A stretch of 64,000 bases of DNA. Source: Morella rubra. Lineage: Eukaryota > Streptophyta > Magnoliopsida > Fagales > Myricaceae. Shown one piece after another: positions 1 to 11,388 of this stretch; the stretch's first letter is position 1, and every line of letters begins with the position of its first letter. The notes beneath the pieces are model-generated. The model did no database searches and was not told the DNA's origin. It saw only the letters and a list, made by a program, of their open reading frames with translations. Location of the stretch: the NCBI GenBank assembly GCA_003952965.2, contig CM025853.1, positions 34,747,650 to 34,811,649 of the forward strand, in the 5' to 3' direction. Both the position numbers and the translations under genes were made by a program.

Positions 1-3000
1 ATAGTGCTCTTACAATTCAAAGCGTCCAGCGACTATCCAAACAATTGGCCTTTGTCTTCTCAGAGCTCAACCAACCAAAAGCGTAATTGCTGTCGTTAGG
101 AAAGAGTATATTGCCACAATACTACAAGACACGTAATCAGACTTGATCTTAATGATTTGATGGGATACTACAATTGGAGTGAAGATAATTGGTATATGAA
201 TGCATCTCTGTTTCTTTCCTTTCAAGAGCTTAATTCCCTTGATTTGAACTTTAGTGGGATCTACAGATGGGTCTCCAATGAAGGTATGTTTATATCTCAA
301 AGAAAAAGTAGGCGGTATTTGTTCTGTTTTTTATATTTAGGTAGATTTGTTATGTTTTTCATTTACCTCAATGCTGTTGTTTTATCAATTTCATATGTTA
401 GATTCGTTTTCTAATGATTTTGACATGGAAGTTAAAGTAGCTAATTAAATTTTAGGTCTTGAAAGATTCTCCGGGTTGAGCAAGTTGGAGGAGCTTTCCT
501 TTGATTTCAATTTCATCAACGATAGCTTTCTATCATCCATTGGTGTGATTGCATCGCTCAGGAAACTCCATTTGGAAGCCAACCTTGGCAATTGACCAAT
601 TCATATCCAAGGTATATTTTTGGCATCAACTCTTGATGTAACATTCTTTGTCTTTCTTTGTCACTTGTAATAGCCTTTAATTAATTTCAAGCACATGAGT
701 CTCTAAAGCTTTCGTTAGCTGTTTCAGAGTTGGGTAGACTAAACAACCTGCAGGAGTTATACTTGGACTATTCACACATCGACAAAAGCAACCTCTAGAG
801 AGCTGGAAATATGACTTCTCTGAATGTATTGTCAATGTGGCGATGTAGACTCCAAGGCTGCTTACTTGGCAAAGGTAGTGATGTTTTCCTTACTCAAAGG
901 GACACCAATAGATTAACCTAATATTCATTACTTTTCTCACACAATTTCTTCAATTTACAAGCTGGTGTGAACTTAGAAACCTACAGGAGTTAGACCTCGG
1001 CAACAACGTTTTTGAAGGGATGCTGCCTTCGTGTTTGGCAAACATGACAACACTCTGATTATTTAGTCTCTCTTCCAACCACTTCAATGGAAGCATTTCT
1101 TACATCTCTAGTTTGCCATCACTTGAGTACCTTGATTTGTCCAATAACCACTTCACCCCAATCTCGTTCTCCTCATTTTCCAATCTCTCCTGACTAAAGA
1201 TCCTAATCATTGATAAAATGGTGATAGATGAGGAAAATGAGTCTCAACCTTAGGATCCAACCTCCTAGTTATATGTTGTGCGTTTGTTGGGTTGTTTATC
1301 TAAAAGATTCAGCGGAACGATCCCCCAATTCCTTCAATACTAGTATCAATTGCGAGTAATTGATCTCTCCCACAATAATTTATCAGGAGCTTCCCTTATT
1401 GGATGCTAGAAAACAATCCAAACTTGGAGGTTCTCAAGTTAAGAAATAACTCTTTCAAATGCCCTTTCCACTTGCCATACCATCTTAATCCCCATATTTG
1501 GAGAATAGATATTTTCCATAATCATATAGGAGGTCCAATTCCAAAAAATTTAGGTTCGGTGTTTCCGAATTTAGAGTTTTTAAACATGTCTAGAAATGAA
1601 TTTGAAGGTAGGATTCCATCTTCCTATGGTAATTTGGCCTCCATGGAATATTTAGACTTCTCTAATAATCATCTATCTGGAACGATACCTGAGTATTTGG
1701 CAATGAGTTGCTCCTCCTTGAGTGACTTGAAATTGTCAAATAACAACTTCAGTGGCCAACTATTTCTTTCACCTTTAATTAATCTAACCTCCCTCCAGTA
1801 TCTTTATTTGCATAACAACCACTTCTCGGGAAAGATCCCAAATTGCTTGTCCAGGTTTGGTTATTTGGGGGCATTGGATTTGAGTGACAACAATCTGACA
1901 GGCATGATTCCAAGATGGTTAGGGAATGCGTATTCTTTGCAAATTATTGCTTTGGCCAAAAATAAGCTTGAAGGACCCATTCCACAAGAATTTTATAAAT
2001 CTTTAATAGGCTGTTATTCCTTGATCTTTCAGAGAATGATCTGTCTAGGTCTATACCCTCTTATTTCAATTCATCATACATCATACATGTTCATTTGCCA
2101 AAAAACAGGCTAAGTGGTCCCCTTCCAAGTGCATTGAAAGATTAGTCTCTCACTCGATCTCAGTTACAACAACCTAACTGGCTACCTACAAGATTGGATC
2201 GACAAGCTCTCATCATTGAGCATTCTCCTCTTGAGACACAATCATTTACAGGGTAGGATTTAACCTCATTTATGCCTTTTAGGCTGATTAAGCATGTTAG
2301 ATCTTGCCGAGAATAACTTTTCCGGTCCAATACTTCCTTGCTCGGGTAACATTGCTTCTGAGGAAACAAATAAAAAATCTAATCCAATCCAAGACGAAAC
2401 TTTTTTTTTTTTTCAACTGCTTCTCCTCCCCAATTTTCAGATTTTCCATACTTGAGAATAAAGCTTCAAGATAGCCTTGGATTCTATCTTGTTGAAACTG
2501 ATTATGTTGCTATAGAGGAAGCTGTCCAAGAGGTGGAGTTCATAACAAAGAGAAGAAGTGATATGTATAAAGGAAACATCCTCAATTTAATGTCTGGAAT
2601 TGACCTCCCGTCCAATAGATTAATAGGTGGAATTCCGCCTGAGCTGGGAAACCCGAGCAACATCCATGCATTTAACTTGTCCCACAATAATCTTACTAGA
2701 TCAATCTCAATAACATTCTTGAAATTAAAGCAAATAGAGAGTTTGGATTTTTCCAATAATAATCTGAATGGTGTAATCCCTTCATAACTTATAGAGTTGA
2801 ACTTTCTAGAGGTCTTCATTGTGGTACATAACAATTTGTTCGGGAGAACTCTAGAAAGAAAAGCTCAGTTCAGGACCTTTGAGAAAAGCAGTTACGAGGA
2901 CAATCCTTTTCTGTGTGGACCTCCATCAGATAATACTTGCAATGACATCCCAGAACCACCGTATGCCGCTATGCTAATTGATAAGGTGGTAGAAGAAGGT

Positions 3001-3201
3001 GATAGTTTCTTGGACATGGGCGTCTTTCACATAAGCTTCGTTGTCTCTTACATAGAAGTGGAGTTGGCAATTGGTTCAATTTTATGGATAAATCCTTATT
3101 AGCGTCGAGCGTGGTTCTACTTCATTGAAGTGTGTATGGCCAACTGCTACTGTTTTGTGGTAATCAATCTCCGCAAACTACACAACTTCAAAACTGAGTA
3201 G
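1..3201 (+). pseudogene. LRR receptor-like protein pseudogene, copy 1 (5' end cut by window)
   Basis: Remains of a plasma-membrane LRR receptor-like protein (extracellular LRRs, one membrane helix, short tail, no kinase). The window opens inside exon 1 in the LRR N-terminal cap (frame starts IVLLQFKA). Exon 1 ends near 283 at a gt donor; further exons lie at about 456-611 and 728-874, and a large last exon starts near 961. LRR units are clear at 1403-2060 (e.g. NNHFSGKIPNCLS, DLSDNNLTGMIP), then 2580-2790. The C-terminal cap reads NPFLCGPPSDNTC, followed by a membrane helix near 3015-3090 and RRAWFYFIEVCMANCY. Damage: TAG at 97-99, TGA near 595, several stops in 1050-1400, frame changes near 1400 and 2010, TAG at 3100-3102 where copy 2 has Trp, and a last-intron acceptor reading 'acaa' where copy 2 has 'acag'. 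Not functional; the family call is secure, the exact orthologue is not. Confidence 0.9.
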
Positions 3202-6200
3202 CCTTGCATGGTTTTAATGTGTAATGAACGTCATTGAGAAAGTGGTTGTTGTTACTGTTAATATTGAGGTCAGTCTTTGACGTGTTCCTGAATCCCATGT
3301 CTTCCTTCCCAGCTATTGGAAAAAAAGGAGTAATTTTTTTCTCTTTTTTAGTTTTTGATACTAGTAAATAGATTTGTTGCCAATATCTCAGCCTCTTTTA
3401 CAGTCAAATTAGTCCGCTCAAATAAACTTACCCTGATAAGAATATTATTTCTCCAAAAATAATTTTGGAAAGAAAAAAGGTAGAAAGAACGGCATTGTCT
3501 CCAAAAATATTGTTCTTTTTTTTGGTAACCAGAGAAATTTGTTCTCTCATGTGCCTAATTTATTGTGCTCGATTTTTGAGTATGGGGTTGGACAGACTTA
3601 TTAGTTAATTGAAAAAAGCTTAACTGAGTATGGGGTTGGACATACGCATGTCAAAAATAATGTTTTCTCATATGCCCAAAATAAATAGAAGGAAATTTGT
3701 TTCTTCCAAGTTGTACTTTTCGGTACCACCCAAAACAGTGGCAAAACTAGGATTGAATTTGAAGGAGGGCAAACTTCTAATGCGAAATGGCAAAATTTTT
3801 TTTTCCTACATAATGCAAAAAAGTGTCTTAAAGTTCAAATATAAAAAACTAAGGACAAAAAATATTAAAAATATTGAAATACCTGTATCGTACTATTTGC
3901 TGAGACTGAGCTACGAGTCTGCATCGTTTGATATTTGCATGATCGAATATTTGCATAAGATGTAATAACAATTCTCTCTTTATAAAAATACCAAAGCCCC
4001 TCATTCCCCATACATGATATCGTTTCTCTATAATCCGGGAAATCAAAAACCATATATAGAAGATTATCAATGGCAAGACTACATCTTCCTACTGCTTCAA
4101 GATAAATGCACATGAATGTTTAGTAATTCGGGTCATTTAGATCAGAACATATATTAGGGAAAGTCTAGCTTATTGTGTTCAACTTTGTCAAGCTAATCTC
4201 GTCCTTGTCCCACAAAAAATTGAATTATTAGCATACATATTTTACTTTTTGTGACCTCTAATAAACATATGTCTAGCCTATCTTTTCGACCTAGCATTCA
4301 TTCATGAACCCTGAGCAGACAAAATGAATATTCCTCCTGAAAGAAAAAACCTTAAAGAGGGAAGGACCTCGTTCCCTATTCTTATCCCAACATACATAAT
4401 CAAGAAGAGATCATATCTCCTGTCATGTAAATACATACACAAAAAATAAATAAATTTTTGGGTGAGGCAACCGGGGCAGTGGCCCCTCTCGTTCCGCCCT
4501 GTCGATCAGAGTTAAATGCTTTTTCCCTTTTTTTTTTGGTCTAATAAGAGTTTTATGCTTTTTGATTGGGAGTGGTTAACCTATTACCCAGTCAAGTCTA
4601 CTCAAATAACGTAGGGACATGACTTTAGCCGTTGAAAAAAGAGTTTCTAAAAAACAACTAGAAAAGACTATTATTTATTTTTATTTAAGAAATAAAAATA
4701 AATAAGACGACGGACATTCATTTTATAAAATTTAAGAATTTTAAAATTTTTGATAGGATTGTGAATATTTATATTAATTGAAGTTTTATAGAGTTTTATG
4801 TAAAAGTTAGTGAAAAGTTTTAAAAATATTTAATTTTTGTTAGAATTTGTACAAAGGTATAGGAGAGATATTTTGATAATAATTTTTAATAAAAAAATAT
4901 TAGAGTTTAGTGAAAAAATATGGAGAGAGAAGACTTGTTATAATTTTTTTTTTTTTAAAAGTATTGAAATTAGTGTGAAAAGTTGTTAGAATTTGACTTA
5001 AAATTATAGGTGTTTGTATAAGATTTTTTGAGATTTTGAATGTTGGTTTTGTGAATTTTGTTGCATTCATTATAATCTAAAACACTTTTGCAAACCAAAG
5101 TGCCTAAAATTAGTACCTAACATTTGTGAAAATATGGGTGCATCGCTGCATCTTGAGAGGAAGACATAGATAATCCAAGAAAAACTAGACAAATTTAGAG
5201 CTGGTGAATAGTAAATATTTGGAAATTTATGCCTCGTTAAGGAACAATCATTTCTTATTCAACTAGTGACAAATACTCATCATTATGGCCTTAATGAACT
5301 GGAAATTTAAGTATCCTTTAGGAACAATCATTGCAGTCATTTTAAGTCATCATCGTCACCAAAAATTACAGTTAGTGCAAATCAAAATTAGTTGAAAATT
5401 ACATGAAAAATGAGGAAAATTAATAAATTAACAAACTTCAAATGTAAATGCAGAAATTTCAATAGTTGGAAGAAGGGGGGAGAGCTCGATTGATATTTTG
5501 ATAGATATAACGTGTCCAATATTAAAATAGAATTATTTTCTCAACTAGAAGCGACAGCAAGAAGCGAAATAAAACTGAATTCTCTTCTCCATTATTAAAA
5601 TTTTCCCTTTCGGGTATCAAAAAAAAAAAAAAATTACTTATGGGATCCTTTTTAATTTGTCGACAGAATTGGATATGCAACTTGCAACAGATTTGACGCC
5701 AAATGTTTCGCCTATTCTTTAATGTCCGCTCAATTAATGCAGTGTTACGGACAAACTCATTCTTTCTGACAGCAAAGACAAGATATTGAATACTATTGTT
5801 CCAAAAGAAATTCTTTTAGGAAAAAAAAAAAACCTAAATCGTAGGGTCTTATCAACCATTAGTGACAATATGGGAACACGACAACACGTAGATATTAATG
5901 CAAGAAAAACGTATCCTGAATATATTATATATATAAGTTTTTTTTGTGTCTTTTTTAAGGAACAGTACTTACCAATGGGGATAGCTGGAAGTTTTGTGTC
6001 TCTACTGTAGGGGATGTATTATATATATATAAGTCATCATCGTCAGTCGTCACAAAAAATTATAGCACATTTACGAGTTTGGTCGAAGTTAGTGGGAAAT
6101 TACGTGGAAAAGGACGAAAATAGAGTCAAGACCTAAGTCAAGCTTCCATTAAAGCTTGTTGGTGCAGAATTTCAAGGATGGAGAGAGGCAGATCGGTTCA

Positions 6201-6370
6201 GGATTCTCCGTAAGTGTAATTCGCATTACAAAAACAACATACCTACTGCCGCGGTCGAAATGAAAAATGTTCAAAAAATGCATTTATAAACTTTCGTAGT
6301 GGAACCAGCATTTGCGTTACACTGCAAGGATTGCTGTCGGTAAAAATGATTAGAAGTAGTTTTATGAAAG
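3202..6370. other. AT-rich 3' flanking module of RLP copy 1, no gene
   Basis: No credible coding sequence. Parts of 3300-3740, 4510-4690 and 5100-5350 match the 3' flanks of the other RLP copies (near 14100-14420, 28850-29100, 37140-37440, 46200-46700, 57430-57880). About 4700-5105 is an extra AT-rich block absent from those copies, so probably an unclassified insertion. A 'taagtcatcatcgtca' block is repeated near 5343 and 6031. Short ORFs here are not family-like. Confidence 0.6.
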
Positions 6371-6744
6371 GGGAAAATACACTTTTCACCCACAAACTAT
6401 TGGAGTAGTGACACATTATATCCCAAACTACCATCTTTAAGACATTACACTCTCAAACTACTAATGTTGTACATTTTGCACCTAAACTACCCACTTTGAC
6501 ACATTACACCCTCCAACTACTAATATTAAATACTTTGCACCTCTATTTGACAATAATACCCTTGAGAAATTAATGAATTGACAACAATATCTAAGGGCAT
6601 TATCGTCATTTTAGTTTGAAAATTTGAGAAAGGGTGTAAAGTGTTAAAAATTGGTAGTTAGAGGGTGTAATGTGTCAAAATTAGTAGTTTAGGGTGTAAA
6701 GTGTAAAATATATAATAGTTCATGGGTGAAAAGTATATTTTTTT
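6371..6744. mobile_element. Fold-back MITE, about 375 bp
   Basis: The two halves are inverted copies of each other. The left half reads gggaaaatacacttttcacc and continues through 'acattacaccctc' and 'aaactac' motifs; the right half ends gggtgaaaagtatat. The arms run about 150 bp each with substitutions. No ORF. Outer borders are approximate and no clear target duplication was found. A degraded relative of the right half lies at about 13865-13990. Confidence 0.75.
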
Positions 6745-7112
6745 CTTTACAAAACGTTGGTGAAACTCAAACTACAACAGCTTAGCAAAAAAAAAAAAAA
6801 ACTCGAACTACTACCGCGGTCATTCAACGGTGGTCGAAAAACGCGGGTAAAAACCATTTTTTAAATGTGGTCAAGAGCTCTTTAGTAGCATTTTTAAAAT
6901 ACTGTTAAAATCACCTTTTCTGGCGTTTGTTTAAGACGCGACAAAAAACTCATTTTAACGACACTTCAGAAACGCTGCTAAATAGAATTCTAGATGAGTC
7001 TTTACCAACCATTTTTAGAATTATTTACACAAAAGTTAGAATGATTCACATATTTGCAAGGAAGACAACTCTACTTTGTATCCATCTTTTCTCATGTAAC
7101 ATGCACAGAAAT
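6745..7112. other. Noncoding; possible remnant of another transposon
   Basis: No gene. Motifs such as 'ctaccgcggtc' occur here near 6810 and in matching form near 6245 on the other side of the MITE, and 'cgacacttcagaaacgctgc' near 6960 resembles subterminal repeats of some CACTA-type elements. This suggests the MITE landed in an older, eroded DNA transposon; boundaries cannot be set. Confidence 0.3.
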
Positions 7113-7490
7113 TGATGGGCTATAACATGATTGGCCCAACCCATCAGAAATACACTAACCCATCTGTAGTCTCACCTAAGTTTAAAGGCGTGCTAAAGGC
7201 CCGGGCCCACACGAATATGAATTAATCCCTCCCTAGCTTCCCGTTCAGCTATTCGAGGAGTCCTAAAGCTCAATATATTAAACTCCTTTTAGGACTCTAA
7301 CCCCCCCCCCCCCCCAATATAAATAATCAGGTACTCCCCTTCATATTTGCTTAACCTTAATTGTTCCTTCATACTAAACTCTTCTCAAGATCTAACTTAG
7401 GTATCAGAGTCTTCATATCCGACATCACCCCTCTTCTTGCTTTCTTTCAGGTTTGATCGACTCCGGCTCTTGGTGATTTTGACATCATCA
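7113..7490 (+). mobile_element. Solo LTR, 378 bp, TSD gaaat
   Basis: Starts TGATGGGC and ends CATCATCA (TG...CA), flanked by an exact 5-bp duplication 'gaaat' at 7108-7112 and 7491-7495. It holds a poly(C) run near 7303-7316, a TATA-like 'aatataaata' just after, and 'ttaggtatcagag' near 7400, a motif met near the ends of plant Gypsy LTRs. No internal region or second LTR is present, so it is a solo LTR left by recombination. Superfamily uncertain. Confidence 0.75.
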
Positions 7491-7584
7491 GAAATAAATC
7501 AGAATTCTCAATCATAGTGTTAGAACCTAATCAACACTTCATTTCACAATCTGGTGTCAACCTAATCTAAGTAGACTGTATCAA

Positions 7585-7980
7585 TCCCAATATTAATAAC
7601 ATTCTTGAAGTTCAAGCAAATAGAGAGTTTGAATCTTTCCAATAATAATTTGAATGATACAGTTCCTCGTTAGCTTTTGGAGTTAAATTCTCTAACTGTT
7701 TTCAGTATGGCACATAACAATTTATGAAGGAGAAATGCCAGAAAGAAAAGTTCAATTTAGGACTTTTGATAAGAGAAATTATGAGGGTAATCCTTTTTTG
7801 TGTGGACCTCCCTTAAAGAATGCTTGTAATGACTCTGCACCAGTACCATATGCTATGCCAGCTAATCATAGTGAGGGAAAAGAAGGTGATGGTTTCATGG
7901 ACAAGAGTGTCTTCCAAATCAGCTTTGTGACCTCTCACGCCATAGTGGTAAGGTGCTTTTTTTCTTCTTCTTGGAAATAG
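7585..7980 (+). pseudogene. RLP fragment, last LRR to juxtamembrane region
   Basis: A C-terminal piece of the same RLP family. It begins in the last LRR (IESLNLSNNNLND-like) with a frame break near 7670-7735, then continues as one frame from 7735: PERKVQFRTFDKRNYEGNPF, LCGPP, and the acidic linker EGKEGDGFMDKSVFQISFV. Homology stops inside the membrane helix ('ccatagtggta'), where unrelated sequence takes over and ends at a TAG. Compared with copies 1 and 2, only the last quarter of the protein is present. Not functional. Confidence 0.8.
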
Positions 7981-8380
7981 TGGTAAGGTTCGAGAGAGAA
8001 CAGAAAAGAGATAACATTGATCTGAGTTGGCAAGTTCATCTAGATAGTGATTCTAGAGCCTAGCTTTACAGAAAACAACCCATAACATTTTTGTTTTTTT
8101 CATAACTTACATCCGAGTTGGTGAGTTCATCTCATCGAGACCAAAACGTAAAGAGTCATTCTCCATGCAATCAAGCCAACACATATTACAAGTCACATAG
8201 GTCCGTATTGGGCTCCTATTTGACTGCATCATTGAGTGGGCCTTTCTCTTTTAGTCCACAACCAAAGCCGACTAATTGAGCTGTGTAAAGGATTAAAAGA
8301 GAGTCGGGCCGACCCTGTTAGCATTCGGCTTGTGAGCTAGTCTAGCCCTAATCAACTACGGCAACCTTATAAAAAAGGAA
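7981..8380. other. Intergenic repeat module, left part
   Basis: Noncoding. About 8041-8380 matches 34185-34525 closely (shared 'cataacttacatccgagttg' and 'catctcatcgagaccaaaac'), the left part of a duplicated block whose right part resumes at 10344 after the MULE. Confidence 0.7.
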
Positions 8381-10343
8381 GGCTAAATTACTCTGCCAGT
8401 CTTTGGGGTTTAGCCTTTTTTTTCGATTGGTTCCTAAGGTAATTTTTGTCCCTCCGGTATTCCTGGGGTTTGTAACTTTTTTCAAATTGGTCCTGCTATC
8501 AGATAATTAACGGAATATACAAACGTGGCTGATGGCAACCACATCAGATCCAATAATGTCCTCACACCTGTTAAAATATGCCACATCAGTTTAAAACATT
8601 GCAAAATGGTGGGTCCCACAGCCAGTATGTCATTCCACGTTAGATGTCAATTGGTTCAACCCCTTCAACATAAAAAACAACCACTACAGCTGAAAGGGAG
8701 AAGTCCCCAAATCAAATTTGAAAGCCTTCTGAACCTCAAGAACCCTAAGTCTTCTTCCCCAAATCAAATTCCCTACGTCAAGAACCCTAAGTCCTCTTCC
8801 CACATTCTCTCGTGATGTCTAGGAGAGCAGCATCCTCTTCCTCTGCGAGCGATAGTAGCCACGGTGGAGTGGTATCGGCGGAGTTGGAGGTAGACGCTGA
8901 GTCATATATGTGCTTCTGTGGGCTGAAGGCACGAACCAAGACAAGCAAGACGGCAGGGAACCCAGGCAGGAGATTCTTCGGTTGCTCTTGATATTCAAAT
9001 AGTAGTTCGGTAAGTTCTTCAAATCCAAACTATTGGTGTTGCTTCTTTCCTATTGGTGTCCTTGAATGTTGAAAATTCTTAACCAAGATTATCTACAGGT
9101 TCCCCTGATTATTTATAACCATAACATAATCTATTCGTTATGTTTTTGTATCAGGTTTTTGACTTTGTATATCCAATGGAGACTTCATAGTAACTTCTAT
9201 TTAATTGTCTTTGCAAGTGTAAAGAAGAGATCATGGTTGGTTTCTTGGAGTTTGAAATATTTTCCCTGCTAACCAAAACTGAGAAGCTGAAAGTAGTCTG
9301 AAATTAATCAAAATTAATCAACTTCTATTTTTCCCAAGGTCAAACAGGGCACACACATTCAAAATAAATCAAGTCAACTTCGTACAAACTACAGGGACTA
9401 AAGGATGGGTCAAAACACCGATTACAAAATCACAGGGATGATTACATAGCAAAAAAAAAAAAAAATAATTGCATATTCAATAACAAAACTGAATCCAGAC
9501 AAAGAGGGGACCGCTTTAATATTGACCAGATTTTAACTTCATCTTAAACGACAACAAAATAAACAAAACACCTAGTCAAGAGTACCACTTGCTTCGAGAC
9601 TTCAGACCACATAGTGGTCCCCTGACAACTTCATCTGGATACTATCACAATGCACTTTAAAAGCCTCATCACTATACACTTTAACTTTAAAAGCCCATAA
9701 AATATTCTTTCGTTGCTAGAAATAGAGACAAACAAGAAAAGTACCTTTATTATAGAGGTTCCAACGCACTGAAGAAATCTCCTCCCTTCTTAGACCTAGC
9801 TGTCCATGCCTTGTTCGATAAACGAGAAGAAGTGTAATATCTAACTCTTGCTTTCTTTGTTGCAGTGCTTTGCAAAAAAATTGCCCAGATGTTAGGGATG
9901 GTTCTGTTCTCAAGCTAGGGTTTTATCTGTTCACGAAATTTTTGACCAGATATTAGGGATGGTTCTGTTCGTAAGCTAGGGTTCTATCTGTTCCCAAAAT
10001 TTTTTACCACATGTTAATTTGGGGCTTTTCGTTAGTTACTTAGGCTTGGAATTACCATTTTGGACTTGGTTTTTGTGTGGGCATCAACTCATGTTTTACA
10101 TGCTGTTTCCTTGTCACAATTTTTTTTTTGTTTAATTGATGTGGCATATTTTAACAAGTGTCAGGACATTATTGGATTTGACGTGGTTGCTGTCAGCCAT
10201 GTCTGCAAATTCCGTTGGTTATCTGATGGCAGGACCAATTTGTGAAAAGTTACAAATCCTAGGGATACCGATAGGACAAAAATTACCTTAGGGACCAATC
10301 GCGGAAAAGGTTAAACCCCAGGGACTGGCAGAGTAATTTAGCC
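8381..10343 (+). mobile_element. MULE-like DNA transposon with long TIRs, 1,963 bp
   Basis: Terminal inverted repeats of at least 120 bp: left starts GGCTAAATTACTCTGCCAGT and the reverse complement of the right end starts identically, diverging gradually. It sits in a repeat block whose other copy (34185-35410) lacks it; the empty site reads 'agaaaaggaattatc'. The flanks give a 6-bp duplication 'aaggaa' (8375-8380 and 10344-10349) rather than the 9 bp usual for MULEs, so the superfamily call rests on the long TIRs. There is no transposase; a short zf-GRF ORF lies inside. A tandem duplication of about 66 bp occurs near 9890-10010. Confidence 0.8.
8815..8991 (+). CDS. zf-GRF-type zinc finger ORF inside the MULE, 58 aa, probably broken
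   Basis: ATG at 8815 opens a Ser-rich N-terminus (MSRRAASSSSASDSSHGG), followed by CFCGLKARTKTSKTAGNPG and RRFFGC, the first part of the GRF zinc finger found in plant transposon-associated and captured genes. The expected continuation (an aromatic-rich stretch and the last metal ligand) is cut by TGA at 8989-8991 straight after FFGCS. The ORF is therefore either a truncated relic or an exon whose continuation I cannot see. Function in this element is unknown; GRF fingers elsewhere are implicated in single-stranded nucleic acid binding. Confidence 0.55.
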   Translation: MSRRAASSSSASDSSHGGVVSAELEVDAESYMCFCGLKARTKTSKTAGNPGRRFFGCS

Positions 10344-11371
10344 AAGGAATTATCTTTCCCGTTTGATTTTTTCTTTTGGTATTAGTCTAAAAGGTCCAAC
10401 CGGGCTTGGAAGTGTATCTAGGATCTTCTAAACTAGAACGAAATAAAATGGAATTATCCTCTCCAATATTAAAATTTTTTCTTTTGGGTATGGTTAAAAG
10501 GTACCATTTCTAGCGGACTAAGATAATTTTTAATTCGTTGACAGAATTAGATAAGAGATCGAGATATAACATGCATTCAATAAATATTATAGGGTCTATA
10601 TTCTACTTTACTTCTTTTTAAATTGTAACATTCAAATTGGACATTTTTCAACAAAGACTAATTTGTTGAAGATAACTTTAAGAAATCCACCAGATTTACT
10701 TTTCTGGATTTTGTGATGATTTCATATCCATCGACATCCTTTATTACCTTAAATTACAGATTTTTGTTAGCATTTCGCTATCAACAAATTATTTAATCTA
10801 ATGTGAGCAATATAAAGTTAGCTCGTTGTGCACTGGATTATCTTTTTTTCAGATGATATATACATTTGTTGGTGTATAGCGTGACATCTCCAAATCATAT
10901 CGGGAATAAAATTAACAAAAGAAGAAAAAAGAAAAAAATGTACAAGAAGAACAAAAAAAAAAAAAAATGAAACTAATATTCCAACCCCCGGTGCAACCAC
11001 CCCGGTTGGGGTGGATTTTTTTTTTTTTTTAAGCTTAATTTTCAATTTTTGTAGTTTACTATATTTTTAGTTGGTATTCTTTTAATTTTAATGTTTTTTT
11101 AAATTATTTATTTTTCTGATTATTTTTTTCAGTTTTTCATTTTCTAACCATTAAGTTTACTTTTTTCTTCTAATTTTTTAGGATTCTTCTTTAAATTTAT
11201 TTATTTTTGAAATTGGTAAAGTGATATGGCCTTTTTAATTAACCCTAAATTGTTTTCTTTTGTTATTAGTCAAAAATTACCACACGGTGATTAGTGCAAA
11301 TAACAATCATCACAACAAGTCAAGTCCGTAATTGGTTTGATTGCATCCTACTTAGGTAAAGACCACAAAAT
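10344..11371. other. Intergenic repeat module, right part, and RLP 5' flank
   Basis: Noncoding, AT-rich. 10344-11240 is co-linear with 34525-35410, including 'aaaggtccaaccgggcttg' and the 'ggttggggtggattttt' motif near 11003. From about 11240 it resembles the RLP 5' flank module of 24640-24860 (conserved 'ggtttgattacatcctac' and 'gaaagcggagggcaata'). No ORF of note. Confidence 0.65.
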
Positions 11372-11388
11372 GAAAGCGGAGGGCAATA

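Noticed and set aside
1..3201. Working RLP gene with many introns
   Set aside because: Extra introns could not explain in-frame stops inside well-conserved LRRs, which match uninterrupted text in the other copy.
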